A DNA stretch of 9,887 nucleotides. Origin: Falsiroseomonas sp044348345 (GTDB lineage: Bacteria; Pseudomonadota; Alphaproteobacteria; Acetobacterales; Acetobacteraceae). The first letter of the stretch is position 1, and every line of letters starts with the position of its first letter. The stretch covers positions 1-9,887 of the forward strand of contig JBIKSZ010000139.1 of the NCBI GenBank assembly GCA_044348345.1, read 5' to 3'. The position numbers and the translations under genes are program-made. Of the stretch, positions 6,349 to 9,887 are shown piece by piece. A model generated the notes under the pieces. That model was not told the origin of the DNA, ran no database searches, and saw only the letters and a program-made list of their open reading frames with translations.

Positions 6349-6614
6349 GCGCCGTGCTGCCCCGCGGGCAGCCAGCCCAGCACGACATCCTGCGGGCCGC
6401 CGGTCAGCAGCAGCAGGGTGCGACCGTCGCAGCTGACCAGAACCAGGCGCCGGCGCCCATCCAAAGCGAGCGCTTCCTCCACCACCAGCCGCCGGCCGGC
6501 GCGGCGCGCCAGGCTGGCCGCGCGCAGGCCGCGCAGCGCCAGCACCAGCGCCGCCAGCACGCCGGCCAGGGCGGCCGCGGCGGTCAGCATCGTGGTCCAG
6601 CCGATCTCTTGCAT
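6345..6614 (-). CDS. fliO: flagellar biosynthetic protein FliO
   Basis: A short 89-residue protein with one N-terminal membrane helix (about residues 8-28, Ala/Leu rich), then a basic stretch (RGLRAASLARRAGRR). The small cytoplasmic beta domain follows: VVEEALALDGRRRLVLVSCD and a 'G-R-T-L-L-L-L-T-G-G' strand-turn. This strand pattern, with position directly before fliP and a 4-bp ATGA overlap, is typical of FliO, which helps assemble the FliP ring of the export gate. FliO is poorly conserved, so the call depends on topology and context as much as on sequence. AGGA lies 9 bases before ATG 6614-6612. It starts 45 bp after the stop of the small upstream gene, and both are read leftward. Confidence 0.85.
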   Translation of the reverse strand: MQEIGWTTMLTAAAALAGVLAALVLALRGLRAASLARRAGRRLVVEEALALDGRRRLVLVSCDGRTLLLLTGGPQDVVLGWLPAGQHGA

Positions 6615-6659
6615 GCGCGTCCATCCTGGCGGCGCGGGTGGGGGGAGGTGTGCGTGGCC

Positions 6660-6941
6660 TCAGGCGGTGTGGAGCCTCGCCGCCAGCGCATCCACATGGT
6701 CGCGCAGCGCCTCGAGCGCCGGGCGCAGGCGCCGGGCTTCCTCGGCGTCGAGGGCCATGAGGGCGGCGACGAGTGTGGCGGCTTCCTGCTCCAGCCCGCT
6801 GAGGTCGATGCGCCGGCCGCTTGTGACCAGCGCCTGCGCGACAGCGATGGTGCCGTCAAAGCTGGCGATCGCCGCGCCCATCACCTCGGCCGGGTTCGCG
6901 GCGCGCGGGAGGTCATCGGGCCGGGGCTGGTCGCTGAGCAT
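6660..6941 (-). CDS. small helical protein of unknown function in the flagellar locus
   Basis: A 93-residue soluble protein that I cannot assign. It has no signal peptide, membrane helix or cysteine. It is predicted to be almost all helical. A central segment, GRRIDLSGLEQEAATLVAAL, is followed by MALDAEEARRLRPALEALRD and a final heptad-like HVDALAARL. Size, helix content and position as first gene before fliO and fliP suggest a flagellar export chaperone or regulator (FlgN- or FliT-like), but this is inference. Start: ATG 6941-6939 is preferred; an in-frame TTG two codons upstream (6947-6945) is possible, and neither has a good Shine-Dalgarno. It is transcribed leftward, divergent from flgB across a short intergenic gap. 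Confidence 0.7.
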   Translation of the reverse strand: MLSDQPRPDDLPRAANPAEVMGAAIASFDGTIAVAQALVTSGRRIDLSGLEQEAATLVAALMALDAEEARRLRPALEALRDHVDALAARLHTA

Positions 6942-7028
6942 GCGCAAGGTCTAGGCGGGAAGTCGTGAAGAGATGGTTAGAGCCCGCTGCGGGGCCGTGC
7001 TGGTGCGGCATTCACCCTTTCTTCACCA
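6942..7028. promoter_or_regulatory. divergent intergenic region, expected promoters of both flagellar arms
   Basis: About 87 bp separate the leftward small gene/fliO/fliP arm from the rightward flgB arm, so at least one promoter on each strand is expected here. The stretch is somewhat less GC-rich than its surroundings around 6961-6980 and 7010-7030. A direct repeat ttcacc occurs at 7011-7016 and 7022-7027. No confident sigma-54, sigma-28 or sigma-70 motif can be read. The call rests on gene arrangement. Confidence 0.45.
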
Positions 7029-7475
7029 ATGCCCCTGCATGTTTCGCGCATGGACAGCAGCAGGACGGTGGCGATCACGGGCGGCGCGGGCGCGGCGCGG
7101 CCGCATGACCCGATGGCGCTGGCCGAGCGCCGGCTGCATTGGCTGGACCGCCGGCACGCCGTTCTGGCGCAGAACGTGGCCAATGCTGACACGCCCGGTT
7201 TTCGGCCGCGCGACCTGACGCCCTTCCAGCGCGAGCTGGAAGGCCAGCGACGCCTGGCCCTCGCGCGGACTGAGCCCGGCCATGGCGCGGGCAGCGCGCT
7301 GGCGGCGCTCAAAGCGCGGGCGGACCGCCACGCCGCCGAAGTCGCGCCCGACGGCAATGCCGTCTCCCTCGACCGGGAGGCGATGCGCATCGCCGAGACG
7401 GACACGGCGCATCAGCTGGCGATGGCGGTGCATCGCAGCTTCATGGGGATGTTCCGCATGACGCTCGGCCGTTGA
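7029..7475 (+). CDS. flgB: flagellar proximal rod protein FlgB
   Basis: 148 residues from the first ATG. FlgB is a structural subunit of the proximal rod and is exported through the flagellar type III system. The N-terminal helix and ND motif are clear: ERRLHWLDRRHAVLAQNVAN (33-52), then ADTPGFRPRDLTPFQREL. The C-terminal helix with DREAMRIAETDTAHQLAMAV pairs with it in the rod. The middle is short, as usual for FlgB. There is no Sec signal, as expected for an export substrate. The start is uncertain: ATG 7029 and ATG 7050 are both possible and neither has a Shine-Dalgarno; conserved sequence only begins near residue 28. It is first in the rightward operon, 32 bp before flgC. Confidence 0.93.
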   Translation: MPLHVSRMDSSRTVAITGGAGAARPHDPMALAERRLHWLDRRHAVLAQNVANADTPGFRPRDLTPFQRELEGQRRLALARTEPGHGAGSALAALKARADRHAAEVAPDGNAVSLDREAMRIAETDTAHQLAMAVHRSFMGMFRMTLGR

Positions 7476-7493
7476 GGTCGGGCGGGGCGGCGC

Positions 7494-7500
7494 CAGGAGG
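7494..7500 (+). promoter_or_regulatory. strong Shine-Dalgarno of flgC
   Basis: CAGGAGG seven bases before ATG 7508. It rules out the longer TTG-initiated reading of the same frame that begins at 7472 inside flgB, and it is the strongest ribosome-binding site in the flagellar operon. Confidence 0.8.
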
Positions 7501-7507
7501 ATCGGCG

Positions 7508-7915
7508 ATGGATCTCGACCGCGCGCTTCGGATCTCCGCGGCCGGCATGGCCGCGCAATCCACGCGGCTGCGCGTGGTGGCGGAGAACCTCGCGAACCGC
7601 GACAGCACGGGCGAATCGCCGGGCGCCGATCCCTATCGCCGCCGCACCGTCACCTTCGCCAATCGCCTCGACCGCGCGATGGGCGTGGAGACGGTCGGCG
7701 TCTCCCGCGTCGGTACGGCGCAAGGGGAGTTCCCGACGCGCTACGAACCCTCTCACCCGGCGGCGGATGCGCGGGGCTACGTCAAGACGCCGAATGTGGA
7801 CAGCCTGGTGGAGGTGATGGACATGCGCGAGGCGCAGCGCAGCTACAGCGCGAACCTTTCGGTGCTGGAGACCACGCGCGCGATGCTGACGCGCGCGATC
7901 GAGGCGTTGCGCTGA
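7508..7915 (+). CDS. flgC: flagellar proximal rod protein FlgC
   Basis: 135 residues, normal for FlgC, a proximal rod subunit. The N-terminal flagellar bb-rod motif is ALRISAAGMAAQSTRLRVVA, then ENLANRDSTGESPGADPYRR (the 'N-x-A-N ... G-x-x-P-Y-R-R' block that separates FlgC from FlgB and FlgG). Next comes KTPNVDSLVEVMDMREAQRS, then YSANLSVLETTRAMLTRAIE, the standard C-terminal coiled-coil helix of rod proteins. ATG 7508 is selected by CAGGAGG. The stop is 22 bp before the fliE ATG. It lies in the flgB-flgC-fliE order common in bacteria. Confidence 0.96.
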   Translation: MDLDRALRISAAGMAAQSTRLRVVAENLANRDSTGESPGADPYRRRTVTFANRLDRAMGVETVGVSRVGTAQGEFPTRYEPSHPAADARGYVKTPNVDSLVEVMDMREAQRSYSANLSVLETTRAMLTRAIEALR

Positions 7916-7937
7916 TGCGCACGGGAAAGGCTTGGTG

Positions 7938-8243
7938 ATGTCGGTGATTGGTCCGGCGGCCGCGGCGGCGGCCTATCGCGCGGCGGCTGGCGCTTCGGTT
8001 GCAGATGGCGGCGCGGGGGCGGAGGCGGGCGGCTTCGGAGGGCTCGTGCGGCGGGCGATGGAGCAAGGTGCGGAGATCGGGCGGCAGGCGGAAGCGGCCT
8101 CCTCGGCCGCGATGCTCGGGCAGGGTGGCGTGACCGAAGCGGTGCTGGCGATCAGCCGGGCGGAGCTGGCCTTGCAGACCGCGGTCACGGTGCGCGACCG
8201 CGTCGTCGCTGCGTATCAGGACGTGATGAGAATGCCCATTTAG
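7938..8243 (+). CDS. fliE: flagellar hook-basal body complex protein FliE
   Basis: 101 residues. FliE joins the MS ring and export gate to the proximal rod. The N-terminus is Ala/Gly-rich and low-complexity; the conserved part is C-terminal, with VTEAVLAISRAELALQTAVT (66-85) and VRDRVVAAYQDVMRMPI to the end, the diagnostic FliE tail. ATG 7938 is chosen because GGGAAAGG (7923-7930) lies 7 bases before it; in-frame TTG 7932 and GTG 7935 are less likely. It is followed not by fliQ directly but by a 212-bp hairpin-rich spacer, so coupling within the operon is broken here. Confidence 0.93.
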   Translation: MSVIGPAAAAAAYRAAAGASVADGGAGAEAGGFGGLVRRAMEQGAEIGRQAEAASSAAMLGQGGVTEAVLAISRAELALQTAVTVRDRVVAAYQDVMRMPI

Positions 8244-8245
8244 TT

Positions 8246-8291
8246 GGCCTCAGGCGCCGGCGTGGATTTGCGTCGGCCTCAGACGCCGGCG
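8246..8291 (+). repeat. 17-bp direct repeat pair in the fliE-fliQ spacer
   Basis: ggcctcaggcgccggcg at 8246-8262 and ggcctcagacgccggcg at 8275-8291, one mismatch in 17, offset 29 bp. Because each unit holds a near-palindrome, the two copies also base-pair with each other. Confidence 0.7.
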
Positions 8292-8293
8292 CC
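8253..8293 (+). terminator. 11-bp perfect stem after the fliE stop (attenuator or mRNA-end candidate)
   Basis: ggcgccggcgt (8253-8263) pairs perfectly with acgccggcgcc (8283-8293) across a 19-nt loop, starting 10 bp after the fliE stop. All but two pairs are G:C. There is no T-run after it, so intrinsic termination is unlikely to be efficient; partial attenuation or RNA stability control is more likely. Confidence 0.45.
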
Positions 8294-8305
8294 GCCTCCG
8301 GCGGC
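8291..8305 (+). repeat. short hairpin gccgcc/ggcggc
   Basis: A 6-bp perfect stem with a 3-nt tcc loop. Its 5' arm shares three bases with the 3' arm of the 8253-8293 stem, so the two structures compete. Confidence 0.5.
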
Positions 8306-8360
8306 TTGGCTTTCGCGCCACGCACTGTTGGCACTGGGCCAAGAGGTCGGTCTGGGCGCG

Positions 8361-8395
8361 GGCCGCGTTCGCGGCCTCGGCGCGCTTCGCGCGCC
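8361..8395 (+). repeat. tandem hairpins in the fliE-fliQ spacer
   Basis: Two stems lie side by side: ggccgc/gcggcc with loop gttc (8361-8376), then ggcgcgc/gcgcgcc with loop ttc (8379-8395). They sit about 60 bp before the fliQ start. Confidence 0.55.
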
Positions 8396-8455
8396 GCCAG
8401 TTCTTGGCGCCGCGGGGCGTAGCGCTGGTCCTTCATATGGGTTGGGGAAGCCAGG

Positions 8456-8731
8456 ATGGCCGAGGATGCGCTGGCGCAGTCGCTGCGGGAAGCGATCTGG
8501 GTGTCGCTGCAGGTGATGGGACCGCCGCTGCTCGCGGTGCTGGTCGTCGGGCTTGCCGTGTCGCTGCTCCAGGCGCTGACCCAGGTGCAGGAGGCGACGC
8601 TCGCCTTCCTGCCGAAGCTTGCGATCTGCGCCGTGCTCATGCTGGTGCTCGGGCCCTTCAGCGTCGGCGCGATGCGCGCCTGGACCGAGACGCTGTTCGA
8701 CCGCGCGGTGGCCATCGGCGGCTTGCGATGA
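8456..8731 (+). CDS. fliQ: flagellar type III export gate protein FliQ
   Basis: 91 residues, standard for FliQ/SctS, the two-helix subunit of the export gate. It starts MAEDALAQSLREAIWVSLQV. Helix 1 is about 16-41 and contains the family's GPPLLAVLVVGLAVSLLQAL block, then TQVQEATLAFLPKLA (the hallmark Q-A-x-T-Q-x-Q-E-x-T-L-x-F-x-P-K). Helix 2 is about 55-75. ATG 8456 has GGGGA seven bases upstream. The stop overlaps fliR as ATGA, so translation of the two is coupled. Flagellar rather than injectisome identity is set by the operon. Confidence 0.96.
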   Translation: MAEDALAQSLREAIWVSLQVMGPPLLAVLVVGLAVSLLQALTQVQEATLAFLPKLAICAVLMLVLGPFSVGAMRAWTETLFDRAVAIGGLR

Positions 8732-9510
8732 CAGCCGCCGATGCGGCGCTGATCGCAGCCCTCCCGGGGCTCGCCTTCCAGGCCGTGCTGGTTTTCGCGC
8801 GGCTCGGCGCGGCGGTGATGCTGCTGCCTGGCCTCGGCGAGCAGGAGATTCCGGCGAATATCCGCCTCATCCTCGGCCTCGGGCTAATGGCGCTGCTGCT
8901 GCCGAGCCTCGCCCCTGATCTGCCGCCCGCGCCCGAACATGCCGCGGAGGCGATGCGGCTGGTCGCGCAGGAAGTGGTGATCGGCCTTTGGCTCGGTGGG
9001 CTCGCGCGCATCCTGGCGCTGGCGATGGCGATGGCGGGCCAGGCGATCGCCACCCTGATCGGCCTGCAGGGCGTGCTGGTGAGCGACCCGAGCCTCGGCG
9101 CACAGGCCACCGCACTCGGCCGCGCCTTCGCGCTGCTGACGGCGGTGCTGGTGCTGTCGGGCGGGCTCTACGCCATCGCGCTGCGCGCATTGGTGGAGAG
9201 CTATGCGCTGATCCCGGCCGGCGCAGCGCTGCCTGCGGGGCTGGCGGCAGAGAGTATCGCGGCGGCGGGCGCGGCCTCGCTCGAACTGGCGCTGCGGCTG
9301 GCCGCGCCCTTCGTTATCGCGGCGGTGGTGCTGAACATCGCGCTCGGGCTGCTGGCGCGGCTGGCGCCGCAGGTGCAGACCTTCTTCATCGCCATCCCCG
9401 GCCAGATCCTGGCGGGGCTCGCGCTGCTGGCGCTGCTCGCGCCGCCGCTGGTCGCGACCTATGCCGAGGCGCTCAGCGCCGGCTTTGCCACCCTGCCCGG
9501 GGCTCGCTGA
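8728..9510 (+). CDS. fliR: flagellar type III export gate protein FliR
   Basis: 260 residues, normal for FliR/SctT. It is a multi-helix inner-membrane protein with LPGLAFQAVLVFARLGAAVM, then LLPGLGEQEIPANIRLILGL (typical FliR 'P-x-x-G-x-x-x-x-P-x-x-x-R' entry). Conserved core segments are AQEVVIGLWLGGLARI, GQAIATLIGLQGVLVSDPS and LVESYALIPAG. The C-terminal helices include APFVIAAVVLNIALGLLARL, then APQVQTFFIAIPGQILAGLA (the diagnostic 'A-P-Q-x-x-x-F-x-x-x-x-P' block). The start ATG overlaps the fliQ stop. The flhB ATG follows the stop after 3 bp. The frame is open upstream to 8404 only as the shadow of fliQ and the spacer. Confidence 0.95.
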   Translation: MTAADAALIAALPGLAFQAVLVFARLGAAVMLLPGLGEQEIPANIRLILGLGLMALLLPSLAPDLPPAPEHAAEAMRLVAQEVVIGLWLGGLARILALAMAMAGQAIATLIGLQGVLVSDPSLGAQATALGRAFALLTAVLVLSGGLYAIALRALVESYALIPAGAALPAGLAAESIAAAGAASLELALRLAAPFVIAAVVLNIALGLLARLAPQVQTFFIAIPGQILAGLALLALLAPPLVATYAEALSAGFATLPGAR

Positions 9511-9513
9511 GCC

Positions 9514-9887
9514 ATGGCGGAGGAAGGTGGCGAGGACGCCGCTGAACGGTCCGAAGCCGCGACGCCACGGCGGATCGAAAAGGCGCGGGAGCAGGGCCAG
9601 GTCGCGCTCTCGCGCGAGGTGGCGGGCTTCGCGGCGCTGCTGCTGGCGAGCCTGGCGGCCGCAGTCACGCTGCAGGCGGCGGGGCCGGGGATGCTGGTGG
9701 CGATGCGCGCGGTGCTGGAACGCGGCCATGCGCTGGAGATGGCCGATGCCGCGGGCGCGCTCTCTGTGGTGGCGCTTGGGTTGGTGGTGCCGGTTGCGGC
9801 GGCCGCCGCACTCGGCGCGGTGCTCGCGACGCTGCTGCAGACGCGCGGGCTGGTCTCGGCGGCGCTGATCGCGCCGAAGCTTGAGAA
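9514..9887 (+). CDS. flhB: flagellar type III export switch protein FlhB, N-terminal part
   Basis: The first 124 codons are present; the gene runs off the right edge. FlhB is the export-gate component whose cytoplasmic domain switches substrate class after self-cleavage at N-P-T-H, a site that lies beyond this window. Visible: an acidic N-terminus, then the signature RSEAATPRRIEKAREQGQVA, then LSREV before the first membrane helix (about residues 37-55). A second helix follows around 83-107, then LLQTRGLVSAALIAPK, equivalent to the conserved 'Q-T-G-x-x-x-x-x-x-x-x-P-K' loop. ATG 9514 is 3 bp after the fliR stop. The gene has no stop in the window, so a simple ORF scan can miss it. Confidence 0.94.
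   Translation, partial: MAEEGGEDAAERSEAATPRRIEKAREQGQVALSREVAGFAALLLASLAAAVTLQAAGPGMLVAMRAVLERGHALEMADAAGALSVVALGLVVPVAAAAALGAVLATLLQTRGLVSAALIAPKLE

Larger units (their letters stand above)
8244..8455. other. 212-bp hairpin-rich spacer between fliE and fliQ
   Basis: No gene can be supported here. The stretch is densely self-complementary. It has an 11-bp perfect stem right after fliE, a 6-bp stem at 8291-8305, two adjacent stems with ttc-type loops at 8361-8376 and 8379-8395, and several 4- to 5-bp ones between. It also holds a near-perfect 17-bp direct repeat. The composition looks like a mobile or dispersed palindromic intergenic element rather than decayed coding sequence; that needs genome-wide comparison. 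Confidence 0.6.

Noticed and set aside
6655..6666. 12-base match tggcctcaggcg shared with 8245-8256
   Set aside because: Too short to claim a repeat family; the match does not extend and includes the stop codon of the small flagellar-locus gene.
6993..7006. Possible sigma-54 promoter (GG, 10 bases, GC) upstream of flgB
   Set aside because: Only the GG/GC spacing fits; the flanking TGGCAC and TTGC consensus bases are mostly missing, and such spacing is common by chance in this GC-rich DNA.
8244..8516. 90-codon plus-strand open frame filling the fliE-fliQ spacer
   Set aside because: TTG start with no ribosome-binding site, overlaps fliQ in another frame, composition follows the hairpins.
8404..9510. 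N-terminally extended FliR of 368 residues
   Set aside because: The extension is the fliQ region read in another frame; ATG 8728 overlapping the fliQ stop gives a normal-length FliR.
9461..9868. Plus-strand frame of 135 codons at the right end
   Set aside because: Arg/Trp/Cys-rich shadow of the fliR end and flhB start; the flhB frame carries clear family motifs.

Overview
The window is very GC-rich, densely coded bacterial chromosome. The flagellar proteins, the codon bias and the hairpin-rich spacers suggest an alphaproteobacterium, plausibly Rhodospirillales/Acetobacteraceae. That placement is inferred from sequence style, not from a marker gene. There is no tRNA, rRNA, CRISPR array, transposase or phage gene.

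Left half (1-5526, all minus strand, transcribed right to left): a compact seven-gene unit with junctions of +8 bp to -4 bp. In transcription order it encodes a RibD-C type pterin/pyrimidine reductase, a BchC-like medium-chain dehydrogenase without zinc ligands, a 6-pyruvoyl-tetrahydropterin-synthase/QueD-like protein with a degenerate active site, a GT4-type glycosyltransferase, a class I SAM methyltransferase, the four-carbon acid-sugar kinase OtnK, and the first 24 codons of the class II aldolase OtnC, cut by the window edge. The first five look like a small pathway that makes or decorates a pterin-like or deazapurine-like compound by reduction, side-chain dehydrogenation, glycosylation and methylation. 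The last two are a 3-oxo-tetronate catabolic pair (kinase plus decarboxylase) that ends in dihydroxyacetone phosphate.

Right half (5614-9887): flagellar export and basal-body genes in two divergent groups. Leftward from about 6.94 kb run a small helical protein of unknown function, fliO and fliP. Rightward from about 7.03 kb run flgB, flgC, fliE, fliQ, fliR and the start of flhB (cut by the right edge). FliP, FliQ, FliR, FlhB and FliO are the membrane export gate. FlgB, FlgC and FliE are proximal rod and MS-ring junction proteins. The roughly 90-bp divergent gap at 6942-7028 should hold the promoters for both arms, but no confident sigma-factor motif is visible.

Points for a second look: the PTPS-like protein has lost its catalytic Cys and His and one zinc ligand while sitting in a tight biosynthetic operon. 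A bulged hairpin in the reductase tail overlaps the dehydrogenase ribosome-binding region. A 212-bp spacer packed with hairpins interrupts the flagellar operon between fliE and fliQ. An unassigned small protein opens the fliOP arm.
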